Origin: Levilactobacillus bambusae
GTDB taxonomy: Bacteria; Bacillota; Bacilli; Lactobacillales; Lactobacillaceae
Reading direction: 5' to 3'
DNA: 64,000 bases
NCBI RefSeq assembly: GCF_003124125.1
Contig: NZ_QCXQ01000002.1
Span: 1 to 64,000 of the forward strand
A model generated the notes under the pieces. That model saw only the letters and a program-made list of their open reading frames with translations. It ran no database searches and was not told the origin of the DNA. Position 1 is the first letter of the stretch. The number at the start of each line of letters is the position of its first letter. Below are positions 54,117 to 62,247 of the stretch, one piece after another. A program made the position numbers and the translations under genes.

Positions 54117-54189
54117 TGGGCCTACCCGGACTCGAACCGGGATCAGCCGCTTAGGAGGCGGTCGCCCTATCCTGTTGTGCTATAGGCCC
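54117..54189 (-). tRNA. tRNA-Arg (anticodon CCU)
   Basis: The minus strand folds into a full cloverleaf: acceptor GGGCCTA/TAGGCCC, T arm CCCGG-TTCGAGT-CCGGG, and anticodon loop CTCCTAA, which places the anticodon CCT at 54153-54155 and reads AGG codons. The 3' CCA is not encoded. A terminator follows. It stands alone at the right border of the accessory Sec locus, a type of site where genomic islands often begin. Confidence 0.95.
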
Positions 54190-54240
54190 ATATCAAAACC
54201 ATGTTTTATTTTCGCATGGTTTTAGTTAATTGTAAAGATC

Positions 54241-55569
54241 CTAATTTTGACCGTCTCGCCGCTTTTTTCGCATTCCCTTCCGCGAATTGTGCTTATTCTT
54301 ACGGTGTTTCTTACTGAATGACTCACTAACTTTAGCTGACGGTTGCGACGCCCGTTTTTGGTGCTGACCAGTTGATTGTCTAGCGGCTGGCTGCCGCCCG
54401 GAATCCTCTTGCTGCCTAGCCGGCTTTATTTTTACCCGTTCCTGTTTGATTGGCCGGGTGGTGGTTAGACCCTTAGGGGTGTAATAAACGGTCGTTAGTG
54501 AATAATCCAACTCAGATAGCATCCGCCGAACATCCCTTAAATCATGGTCATCCCCAAAGGTAATCACCTCACCTGGTTCACCCATCCTTCCCGTCCGTCC
54601 AGCCCGGTGGACGTAGGTCGTCGCCGTTGTTGGCCGATCATAGTTAACAACCGCTGGTAATTTAGGAATGTCTAACCCCCGGGCGGCTACATCGGTCGTT
54701 AATAGCAGCTTGACGTGCCCCAACCGAAAATCAGTTAGGGCTTTTTGCCGCTGGGTTTGTCGGAGACCACTCGTGAGTGGAACAGCGGAAATATGATCGT
54801 GTTTAAAGTGGGCAGCAGTTTTCGCCAACCGACTTGTCGAATCAAAGAAGACTAGGGCCCGAAAACCGGGGATAGCTAATAACCGTTTTAACATTTGATC
54901 CCGCTTGGTTTCGTTGACTTGGAGCAATTCATGTTTAACCTCACCCTGAGTCTGATCAGATTCACGCACGTCAATCCGCCGAACGTCCTTACCAAACCAC
55001 TTCGGCAGTTCATGCAAGATATCAGTGTCGGTGGCCGAGAAAAAGCCCAGTTGGCAATCAGCGGGGGCGGCTTGGGCAATGCGCCGAACCGTCTCGAGTG
55101 TCTCACCCGTCAACAAATCATCTGCTTCATCAATCACGAGCGTTTCGAGCTGATGCAATTTAAGCCGTCGATCATCAATCAGGCTAGCCACCCGACCAGG
55201 AGTCCCAACCACCACTTCGGGATGCTTTTTTAATCGTTCCATTTGGCGTTTGAGATTTGCTCCACCAGTTAGCGCCAATACTTGCGCGTTTACCAATCTT
55301 GCCCAATCCCGTACGACATTGGTGGTCTGCATTGCCAATTCCTGGGAGGGTGCCAAAATTAAGACTTGGGTTCCCTCGCCGGGCATTACTTCCGCTAAGG
55401 TTGGTAACACAAACGCTAAGGTTTTACCCGATCCGGTTGGTGCTAGCCCCAGCAAATCTTCTCCCTTGACCATGGGATCATAGATTGCCGCTTGAATTTG
55501 GGTGGGACCGTCAAACCCAAGTTTGTGAAACTGGTCTTCAAATTGTTTCAACATACTGCCGTTCACCAT
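54241..55569 (-). CDS. DEAD-box RNA helicase
   Basis: A 442-residue ATP-dependent RNA helicase. Q motif GFDGPTQIQ, motif I APTGSGKT, Ia PSQELA, Ib TPGRV, II DEAD, III SAT, V TTDVAARGLDIP and VI HRAGRTGRMG are all present. The C-terminal tail (about 355-442) is Lys/Arg/Gln-rich and probably binds RNA, as in CshB/YfmL-like helicases. The start is uncertain: an ATG five codons inside has GGTGA 8 bases before it. It begins 6 bases after the stop of the oxidoreductase gene, so both are probably in one transcript. Confidence 0.92.
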   Translation of the reverse strand: MVNGSMLKQFEDQFHKLGFDGPTQIQAAIYDPMVKGEDLLGLAPTGSGKTLAFVLPTLAEVMPGEGTQVLILAPSQELAMQTTNVVRDWARLVNAQVLALTGGANLKRQMERLKKHPEVVVGTPGRVASLIDDRRLKLHQLETLVIDEADDLLTGETLETVRRIAQAAPADCQLGFFSATDTDILHELPKWFGKDVRRIDVRESDQTQGEVKHELLQVNETKRDQMLKRLLAIPGFRALVFFDSTSRLAKTAAHFKHDHISAVPLTSGLRQTQRQKALTDFRLGHVKLLLTTDVAARGLDIPKLPAVVNYDRPTTATTYVHRAGRTGRMGEPGEVITFGDDHDLRDVRRMLSELDYSLTTVYYTPKGLTTTRPIKQERVKIKPARQQEDSGRQPAARQSTGQHQKRASQPSAKVSESFSKKHRKNKHNSRKGMRKKRRDGQN

Positions 55570-55575
55570 TCCGTT

Positions 55576-56586
55576 CTATTCGAAATCCGTTTCGTCACTG
55601 GGAAACACAATTCCAGCTGACTGTCGCAGATCAAAGAGTAATTGATTAACTTCAACGCTTAGTTTAAACCATTTGGTGTATCGTTCCTGCTGTCGTTCAT
55701 TGGTTGGATTAACCATCACCGCCGCAAAATCAGTGGCTTCAGGGATCATCGAATTTCCGGCTAACTTGGTTCCAAGCGAACTCAGTGTACCATCTTCGGC
55801 AAGGTAATCCACCTGATCCAGTTCACCCGCATTATCGATAATCAAAGTATCTTTCAAGCCGTAGATTTCAGAGGTTTGGTAGGACGTCGATGTCTTACCA
55901 AAGTTCAAACTCACCGTAAACTTCGGGTACTGTAAAATGGCAATCCCCTTACCATCCACTCCCGTACTAATCATGTCAGGAAAGTAGGTGGCCTTCTTTG
56001 GCATACCAAAGAGTGTTACGGCATCGTAGGCAGTGTACACCCCTAAATCTTGGAGGGCCCCACCCGCAAATTCAGCCGTAAAAATGTTGGGGGTTTCGCC
56101 CGCTAACACCTTATCGTACCGGGATGAATACTTCATATAGGTAAACGTTGCTCCCTGAATGGTCGACATTTTATCAACCTGGGATGCAATCGCCTGAAAA
56201 TTAGGGGTGTGAATATTTCGTGCGGCCTCAAAGTACAGGGCCTTCGGGTGCTCCTTTAACAGGAGCTGAAATTCCTTCATTTCGGCTGGGTTCACGAACG
56301 CCGGTTTCTCCACAATCACATTTAAATCATGGACAATGACCTGCTTCGCCTGAGAAAAATGCAAACTATTAGGGGACGCAACGTATACCACGTCCACGTT
56401 TCCGCTTTCCAACATGTCCTGCAGGTCAGTATATGTCTGATCCGCCCCGTTCTTTTGGGCAAATTCATCCGCGTGCCCTTTAGTCCGCGAGTAAACGCTA
56501 GTGAGCGTATATTCGCCGCTTTCCGTTGCTGCCTCAACAAATTGTTGTGTAATCCAATTGGTCCCAATGGTTCCTAGTTTTAACAT
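55576..56586 (-). CDS. Gfo/Idh/MocA family NAD(P)-dependent oxidoreductase
   Basis: A 336-residue enzyme. The N-terminal Rossmann domain starts with LGTIGTNWITQQF and has the family motif VVYVASPNSLHF and VIVEKPAFVNPAE (EKP signature). The C-terminal domain has the family beta-sheet with FAGGALQDLGVYTAYDAV, where the GGG-x-x-x-D-x-G-x-Y/H pattern is seen. The substrate (a sugar, inositol or dihydrodiol) cannot be told. It lies directly upstream of the helicase gene. Confidence 0.9.
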   Translation of the reverse strand: MLKLGTIGTNWITQQFVEAATESGEYTLTSVYSRTKGHADEFAQKNGADQTYTDLQDMLESGNVDVVYVASPNSLHFSQAKQVIVHDLNVIVEKPAFVNPAEMKEFQLLLKEHPKALYFEAARNIHTPNFQAIASQVDKMSTIQGATFTYMKYSSRYDKVLAGETPNIFTAEFAGGALQDLGVYTAYDAVTLFGMPKKATYFPDMISTGVDGKGIAILQYPKFTVSLNFGKTSTSYQTSEIYGLKDTLIIDNAGELDQVDYLAEDGTLSSLGTKLAGNSMIPEATDFAAVMVNPTNERQQERYTKWFKLSVEVNQLLFDLRQSAGIVFPSDETDFE

Positions 56587-56765
56587 GGAATAACCCCCTC
56601 AAGTTTAAGTTGTCCCCTTATTTTAACAAATATCTTACTCAAACCCCATTCTTTCACAGACTCATTTCATTAAAAAATGTTTTTTCTGAGCTTTTTTGCG
56701 AAATTAAGTCCTTTAGCAAGTAAAGCGTGTTATATTTGGGGTAAGTAATAAAGGGAGGGATTTTG

Positions 56766-57125
56766 ATGAAAGCACGTCGACTAGCACTTTTCGGGGTGTC
56801 CTTATTCGCCGGTTTAACCAGTGGTCGTCAACTAAAACGCACGAAGGAACAGCCGGATCAATCCCCCCTCTTTTTTAGTGGCACCTGGGTCTTTGAAGAT
56901 CCCCGGACCCTTCACCGGCACGTCCTAGTGGTCAGTCCTAACCTCGATTTGGCGCTAGATGATCAGCCGGTTCGGGCTAGCGTCAAAGAAGTGACGGCTA
57001 ATCAGTTAGTCTATACGGATCAATACGGATACGAATTGAAAATCCAGGCTGATGACCAGCAGCCCCGAAGCTTCTTTGATGAAGCAGATGATCAAACCTA
57101 TTACTTTTTAACTTCTATTAATTAA
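56766..57125 (+). CDS. DUF4828 family protein
   Basis: A 119-residue protein. The N-terminus is a hydrophobic lead (LALFGVSLFAGLTSG) that could be a signal or anchor, followed by a small beta-rich domain with FFSGTWVFEDP, LVVSPNLDLALDD, LVYTDQYGYELKI and FFDEADDQTYYF. This matches DUF4828 proteins of lactobacilli as I recall them; function unknown. The start ATG at 56766 has GGAGGG about 7 bases upstream. It converges with the GH25-like gene on a shared terminator. Confidence 0.78.
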   Translation: MKARRLALFGVSLFAGLTSGRQLKRTKEQPDQSPLFFSGTWVFEDPRTLHRHVLVVSPNLDLALDDQPVRASVKEVTANQLVYTDQYGYELKIQADDQQPRSFFDEADDQTYYFLTSIN

Positions 57126-57130
57126 TTAAT

Positions 57131-57181
57131 CAAAATAGGCGCCGGATAAATCCATTTTGGATTCATCCGGCGCCTATTTTG
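57131..57181. terminator. Bidirectional terminator between convergent genes
   Basis: AAAATAGGCGCCGGAT (from 57132) pairs with its complement ending at 57180, with a further inner stem. It serves the DUF4828 gene and the GH25-like gene. Confidence 0.92.
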
Positions 57182-57185
57182 ATGA

Positions 57186-57953
57186 TTACTGAGTCTTATT
57201 CCATTCTTTCTGGGTGCCGTTAAAGACGGACCGGGAAACGTTAATGCTGGAATTACCCAGTTTCATACTGCCTTGGGGTTGAAACTCCACAAAGGCAACC
57301 TGTTTTTCAGGATTCTTTAAGCTTCCGTCGGCCTGCCAATACCGGTTCTTAGTGCTAACGGCGTTTTTTCCCCACTGATGGTAAAGTTCGGCCGTGGTCC
57401 AAATAATCACCTTCTTACCATAGTAATCAGAAAGTGACTGGACAAGTTTTTTGAGGTTCTGGGTTTGTTTCTGAGCGTCAATGGTTGACCGAGAATAATC
57501 ACCGTAGTATTCCACCTGAATCACAATCGGCAACGAACCACTGTCCGATCCAACCGTCTTAATGAAGTTCTGGGACTGTTTGGCTGCGGACGTTGAAAAG
57601 CTGTAGACGTGGTAAACCCCGATTGCAACGTCGTTTGCCCCCTCAGACCGGGCAAGGTTATCCGAAAAGTCATCGTCAACGTAGGTTGAGCCAGACGTCG
57701 CATGGATATAGACGAACTGAACCTTTTTAGCCGCCAACTTTTGAAAATCCACGTACCCAGCATCTTGATCAATTGCAACCCCTTGAACGGGATACTGTGC
57801 AATCTGCTTTTGATGATAGAGATGGATGCTATGGGCCATCCAGATGCCGCCAGCTGCAACGAGCAAAAGTATTAAGATAATAAGCCAGCGTCTCCGTCGT
57901 CTTAAGCGACGGTATGTATTCGCATATATTGGCTGGATATCACGCCGCTTCAT
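57186..57953 (-). CDS. Membrane-anchored GH25 (lysozyme)-like protein
   Basis: A 255-residue protein from the ATG at 57953, with GGAGG 6 bases upstream. After an Arg-rich start (YRRLRRRRRW) a membrane segment (about 24-42) places the rest outside. The domain follows the GH25 barrel: VQGVAIDQDAGYVDF, VQFVYIHATSGS, FSDNLARSEGA, GVYHVYSFS and YWQADGS. The usual acidic pair of strand 4 (D-x-E) reads IQVEYYGD here, with Gln in place of Asp; the Glu remains. Muramidase activity is thus uncertain. A non-catalytic cell-wall binding role is possible. Confidence 0.75.
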   Translation of the reverse strand: MKRRDIQPIYANTYRRLRRRRRWLIILILLLVAAGGIWMAHSIHLYHQKQIAQYPVQGVAIDQDAGYVDFQKLAAKKVQFVYIHATSGSTYVDDDFSDNLARSEGANDVAIGVYHVYSFSTSAAKQSQNFIKTVGSDSGSLPIVIQVEYYGDYSRSTIDAQKQTQNLKKLVQSLSDYYGKKVIIWTTAELYHQWGKNAVSTKNRYWQADGSLKNPEKQVAFVEFQPQGSMKLGNSSINVSRSVFNGTQKEWNKTQ

Positions 57954-58012
57954 AGTCGCCCTCCCGTTTAAAACACCATTCCAATCCATTATAGCACGGG
58001 GGACTAAAAAGA

Positions 58013-58861
58013 TTAGTGCAGACGAATTTTCTCCATCAACGCATGCACCTTGCGAATGGATTCATCACTCTCGGATCCCATTCGTAACGCACTCGTTGTG
58101 AACAGCGTATCCATAATGACCATCTGGGCAATTTGGGAGTACATTCCTTCACTTCTAACGTCATTTTCTTCAGCTAACGATGCAAATGTAATATCGCATA
58201 GCTTAGCCAGTGGTGACCGCATCGAATTCGTAATTCCGATTAGAGTCACCTTGTGTTTATGTAATTCCCGGCAAATGGTCATGGTTTCCTTGTTCCGCCC
58301 CGAGTGCGAAACAACGATTGCCACATCGTTCTTCGTCATTTGACTCGCTAACATCAGCTGGAGATCGTAGTCTGGGTAGTACACACAGTCGCGGCCCGTT
58401 TGAATAAACTTATGGTAACCATCGAGTGCTGCAATGCTTGACCCCCCCAGTCCGAAGAACCCCAGACGTTTTGACCGTAAAATTCGTAGTACCGCCCGGG
58501 CTAAGTCATTTTCTGATAACCCCGATCTGGTTGCCGTCAGAGCATCCTGGGTCTGCTTAAAAATCTTATCCGTCATGGCGCTTAAAGAGTCGCTCTTTTG
58601 AATCTCATTAAAGAACTGGGGTTTGTTTTCCTGCTCCAATTGCCCCAGTGCGAGGCTAAATTCCCGGTAAGAAGCAAACCCCACTCGCTTCGAAAACCGA
58701 GAGACTGAGGCGGTTGAAACACTAGCCGCATGGGCCAACTCTTTAATCGTCATGTTACTCACATCCCCGGGGCGGGCTAGAACCAGGTTCGCAATTTTTC
58801 GTTCCGATGGTGACATAGCGTCAGACGATGATGCCATGCCACCCAACGTTAATTTTGCCAT
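58013..58861 (-). CDS. RpiR/MurR family transcriptional regulator (probable gluconate regulator)
   Basis: A 282-residue regulator. The N-terminal HTH_6 domain (about 15-80) shows MTIKELAHAASVSTASVSRFSKRVG (cited in parts: MTIKELAHAASVSTAS, SRFSKRVGF), and the C-terminal SIS domain (about 115-250) has GLGGSSIAALDGYHKF and VSHSGRNKETM for sugar-phosphate binding. It is divergent from gntK and the 157 bases between contain two inverted repeats, so it probably controls gntK in response to 6-phosphogluconate or gluconate. GGAGGC lies before the ATG. Confidence 0.9.
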   Translation of the reverse strand: MAKLTLGGMASSSDAMSPSERKIANLVLARPGDVSNMTIKELAHAASVSTASVSRFSKRVGFASYREFSLALGQLEQENKPQFFNEIQKSDSLSAMTDKIFKQTQDALTATRSGLSENDLARAVLRILRSKRLGFFGLGGSSIAALDGYHKFIQTGRDCVYYPDYDLQLMLASQMTKNDVAIVVSHSGRNKETMTICRELHKHKVTLIGITNSMRSPLAKLCDITFASLAEENDVRSEGMYSQIAQMVIMDTLFTTSALRMGSESDESIRKVHALMEKIRLH

Positions 58862-58917
58862 TCTGATGGGGCCTCCTTTTGAAGCGCTTTACTAAGTCGT
58901 TTAAATGTAACTAATTT

Positions 58918-58965
58918 TGTAAACATTTTACATCATTTGCCTTGAAATGTGAAAATAATTTACAT
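58918..58965. promoter_or_regulatory. Putative RpiR operators between the regulator and gntK
   Basis: TGTAAACATTTTACA (58918-58932) and the imperfect palindrome ATGTGAAAATAATTTACAT (58947-58965) share TGTAAA-type half-sites. The second fills the spacer of the gntK promoter. A cre-like AAGCGCTT palindrome is also present at 58882-58889. Confidence 0.65.
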
Positions 58966-58970
58966 ATAAT
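58942..58970 (+). promoter_or_regulatory. gntK promoter
   Basis: TTGAAA (58942-58947) and TATAAT (58965-58970) with a 17-base spacer. Confidence 0.85.
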
Positions 58971-59018
58971 AACTGTAAATCAAAATTTTGCTTCCTCTAC
59001 AGAAAGGACTTTTTAACC

Positions 59019-60575
59019 ATGCAATTCATGATTGGTATCGACATCGGTACAACGAGTGTTAAAACCGTAATGTACAACGATGAGGGCACAATTGCTGCTC
59101 AATCAAACAACCTCTATCCCCTTTACCAAGACTTACCTGACATGGCCGAAGAAGATCCAGATGAGATCTTCTCAGCCCTCCTCGATGGTTTAACGACGGT
59201 AATGCGTTCCGTTGATACAACTAAGGATAAAGTTGCTGGTGTTTCCTTCTCCTGTGCCATGCACAGTCTGATCCTCTTAGACGAAAATCACAAACCGATT
59301 ACCCGTGCAATCACTTGGGCTGATAACCGGGCTGTTGAATACGCTGACAAGCTTAAGAATAGTCCAGAAGGTAAAGAACTTTACGAAAAGACGGGAACTC
59401 CCATTCACCCAATGACCCCGCTTTCAAAGTTAATGTGGTTAAATGCCGAACATAAAGACTTGATGAACCAGGCTCGTTGGTTCATCGGGATCAAAGAGTA
59501 CGTGATTTACAAACTCTTTGGTGTTTTACAGGAAGATTACTCAATCGCTAATGCGACTGGAATGTTCAATATGTACAAAATGGATTGGGACGACCAAGCA
59601 ATGGCCCTTGCGGGTGTTACACGGGACCAATTACCTAAGCTGGTTGACACAACCGCACAGCTTCACGGACTTAAGAGTGAGTACGCTGCAGTTACCGGTT
59701 TGCCAGAGGAAACCCCATTCGTGATGGGTGCTTCAGATGGCCCATTAGCCAACCTAGGGGTTAACGCCATTGAACCTGGGGTGGTTGCCGTTACAATTGG
59801 TACTTCAGGAGCCGTCCGGGTCGTCACTGACAAACCTCAAACTGATCCTAAGGGCCGGTTATTCTGTTACTACCTATGCAAGGATCACTGGGTTGTCGGC
59901 GGGCCCGTCAATAACGGTGGAATTGTCTTCCGTTGGGTTCGTGACCAACTCTGTGCCCCTGAAAAATTAACGGCTGAACAAATGCACGTTGATTCTTACG
60001 ACCTGTTGACCAAGATTGCTAGTGAAGTGCCAGCTGGTTCAGACGGCTTGATCTTCCTGCCATTCTTAGGTGGCGAACGGGCTCCAATTTGGGATGCCAA
60101 CGCTCGTGGAACCTTCTTTGGGTTAACCCGTCAAACCAACCGGGCAACTATGATCCGGAGTGCGCTCGAAGGAATCGTCTACAACTTATACACGGTTATG
60201 TTAGCCATGGAAGAAGTTGTTGGAAAACCTAAGAGTATCCAAGCAACTGGTGGATTTGCTAAGAGTGCTTTCTGGCGTCAGCTCTTATCAGATATCTTTG
60301 AACAGGACGTTACCATTCCGGAGAGTCCTGAAGGAACTGCCTTGGGTGCAATTGTAATTGGGATGTACAGTCTTGGAATTATTGATAACTTAGGCGAAGT
60401 TTCTAAGTTTATCGAAAACGCCAAGACTTACCACCCAAACCCAGACACATTCCCAGTATACCGGGACCTCGTTCCAATTTACATTCGCTTAAGCCGGATG
60501 TTAAAGACGGAATACAAGAACATTGCCGAATTCCAACGGACCCATCCAGATCCAAACCTGGATGGCGAAGAATAG
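59019..60575 (+). CDS. gntK: Gluconokinase (FGGY family)
   Basis: A 518-residue sugar kinase that makes 6-phosphogluconate from gluconate and ATP. The N-terminus FMIGIDIGTTSVKTVMYN is the phosphate-1 motif; AITWADNRAVEYAD, GASDGPLANLG (catalytic Asp), TIGTSGAVRVV and FLPFLGGERAPIWD are typical of GntK in lactic acid bacteria. RBS AGAAAGGAC precedes the ATG. It is divergent from the RpiR gene. The permease gntP is elsewhere (31105-32460), and no 6-phosphogluconate dehydrogenase is in the window. Confidence 0.94.
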   Translation: MQFMIGIDIGTTSVKTVMYNDEGTIAAQSNNLYPLYQDLPDMAEEDPDEIFSALLDGLTTVMRSVDTTKDKVAGVSFSCAMHSLILLDENHKPITRAITWADNRAVEYADKLKNSPEGKELYEKTGTPIHPMTPLSKLMWLNAEHKDLMNQARWFIGIKEYVIYKLFGVLQEDYSIANATGMFNMYKMDWDDQAMALAGVTRDQLPKLVDTTAQLHGLKSEYAAVTGLPEETPFVMGASDGPLANLGVNAIEPGVVAVTIGTSGAVRVVTDKPQTDPKGRLFCYYLCKDHWVVGGPVNNGGIVFRWVRDQLCAPEKLTAEQMHVDSYDLLTKIASEVPAGSDGLIFLPFLGGERAPIWDANARGTFFGLTRQTNRATMIRSALEGIVYNLYTVMLAMEEVVGKPKSIQATGGFAKSAFWRQLLSDIFEQDVTIPESPEGTALGAIVIGMYSLGIIDNLGEVSKFIENAKTYHPNPDTFPVYRDLVPIYIRLSRMLKTEYKNIAEFQRTHPDPNLDGEE

Positions 60576-60587
60576 TCGAGAATCCTT

Positions 60588-60632
60588 AAACGCGGTTCAC
60601 CCCCATTTTCTGGGTGGTGAACCGCGTTTTTT
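60588..60632 (+). terminator. gntK terminator
   Basis: AAACGCGGTTCACC (60588-60601) pairs with its complement ending near 60629, followed by TTTTTT. Confidence 0.93.
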
Positions 60633-60700
60633 GGTTACTTTCACCCTGAACCTTGCTATAATAGATAAATTGGAAATCGATGTAAGGAGATGACATTCTG

Positions 60701-62020
60701 ATGGAAGAGAACCACCTCGAACGAAGTATTGGCCTGTTTTCAGCGTTGGCGACCGTCATGGGGACGGTTATTGGCGCTGGGGTGTTCTTCAAGGTCTCAA
60801 GCGTTGTTGCGGCTAACTATTCCGCTAGCTATACCATTATTGCCTGGGTATTGGGCGGAATACTAACCATTTGTGGTGGATTAACGGTGGCTGAATTGGC
60901 GGCCGCAATCCCCCGTACTGGAGGAGCCCTGAAGTACCTTGAATATGCTTACGGCAAACCCATGGGCTTTCTCATGGGGTGGGCTCAGCTACTGATTTAC
61001 TACCCCGCAAATATTGCGGCGCTGAGCATTATCTTTGGGACCCAGTTCGTTAACCTCTTTGCCCTCCCCCACGGCTGGTTAGTTCCCATTGCCGTGATCT
61101 GTGCAGCTAGTTTGACCCTCATTAACTTTTTGGGGGCTAAAGTTGGGGGTCGGGTGCAATCCGTCGCCCTAATTGTCAAACTAATTCCCATTGCCCTGAT
61201 TGTGATTGTGGGGCTAATGGTTCCCTCACACGTTAACGTGGTCTGGTGGCCGGTCCAACCCGGTCATCAGCTGAGTCCCATTACGGCGTTTAGTTCGGGA
61301 CTTTTGGCCACCATGTTTGCCTACGACGGTTGGATTAGCATTGGTAACGTGGCGGGGGAAATGAAAAACCCAAAGAAGGATCTCCCGCGGGCCATTGTAT
61401 TCGGTTTAACGGGCATTATGATTATTTACACGTTAATTAACGTCGTCTTCCTTAAAATGCTTCCCATTGATCAAATCGCTGGAAACCAAAACGCAGCTTC
61501 AGAAGCAGCGATACGGCTCTTTGGTCAGTTTGGGGGTAAATTAGTGACCATCGGGATTTTAATTTCCGTGTATGGCGCCATTAATGGCTACACCATGACG
61601 GGGATGCGGGTCCCCTACGCCCTAGCAACTGAACGTTCATTACCATTCAGCGGCTGGCTTAGCAAGTTGTCTAAGACTAACGTTCCAAGCCACGCTGGGT
61701 TACTCCAGTTCGGCATCGCCTTTATCATGATGTTAATGGGCAGCTTTGACATGCTGACGGATATGTTAGTGTTTGTCATGTGGATTTTTAACTGTTTGCT
61801 CTTTATCGAGGTCTTTATTCTGAGGCACCGCGAAAGCGAACTGGAACGCCCCTATAAAGTTCCTTGGTACCCCGTGATCCCCTTTATTGCCCTCCTGGGT
61901 GGGGTATTCATCTTGATCACCACCCTTATCACCGAATTTAACTTAGCCATGGTTGGAATTTTACTGACCTTAATCGGGATTCCCGTCTACGTTATTATGC
62001 AGAGGCGAAACAGAAAATAA
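60701..62020 (+). CDS. APC superfamily amino acid permease (SteT/LAT-like)
   Basis: A 439-residue permease with 12 predicted membrane segments. The first segment has GTVIGAGVFFKVSSVV (the GxG substrate loop), segment 3 region ELAAAIPRTGGALKYLEYAYG, and segment 6 AYDGWISIGNVAGEMKNPKK (cited in parts: AYDGWISIGN, GEMKNPKKDLP). It resembles the Ser/Thr exchanger SteT and other LAT-type exchangers; the substrate is not certain. TATAAT (60657-60662) lies upstream and AAGGAGATG precedes the start. Repeat copy C follows. Confidence 0.88.
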   Translation: MEENHLERSIGLFSALATVMGTVIGAGVFFKVSSVVAANYSASYTIIAWVLGGILTICGGLTVAELAAAIPRTGGALKYLEYAYGKPMGFLMGWAQLLIYYPANIAALSIIFGTQFVNLFALPHGWLVPIAVICAASLTLINFLGAKVGGRVQSVALIVKLIPIALIVIVGLMVPSHVNVVWWPVQPGHQLSPITAFSSGLLATMFAYDGWISIGNVAGEMKNPKKDLPRAIVFGLTGIMIIYTLINVVFLKMLPIDQIAGNQNAASEAAIRLFGQFGGKLVTIGILISVYGAINGYTMTGMRVPYALATERSLPFSGWLSKLSKTNVPSHAGLLQFGIAFIMMLMGSFDMLTDMLVFVMWIFNCLLFIEVFILRHRESELERPYKVPWYPVIPFIALLGGVFILITTLITEFNLAMVGILLTLIGIPVYVIMQRRNRK

Positions 62021-62021
62021 A

Positions 62022-62222
62022 GGCTGGGACATAAGACGTTCAGGCCATGCCAAATAAGACAAAGGACCAGGTTCGATTGTATTTTGATCGAATTTGGTCC
62101 TTTGTCTTATTTGGTTGTGGTCTGTCTTATGTCCCGTAACTACTGGTCCGAAAGCATCCTGCTAAGGATGAAAGGCTTTCGGACCATGCTGCAAGAGCCA
62201 TCTAGTGAAGCGAAGCGGACCA
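62022..62222 (+). repeat. Interspersed structured repeat, copy C (most complete)
   Basis: Begins GGCTGGGACATAAGACG. An outer stem GGGACATAAGAC (62026-62037) pairs with 62124-62135; inside it a 20-bp perfect stem (62050-62069 with 62095-62114); a second hairpin pairs 62145-62154 with 62176-62185 and CATCCT with AGGATG. The 3' part holds GAAGCGAAGCGGACC, shared with copies A and B. It fills the space between the convergent permease and uvrA-like genes, so it may also end their transcripts. Confidence 0.88.
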
Positions 62223-62247
62223 ATTATTCTAACCCCTTGTTTTAACC

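Noticed and set aside
54117-54189. tRNA-Arg 3' end as an attachment site with a second copy at the left border
   Set aside because: No repeat of the tRNA end was found in 32.4-32.8 kb and no integrase gene is in the window.
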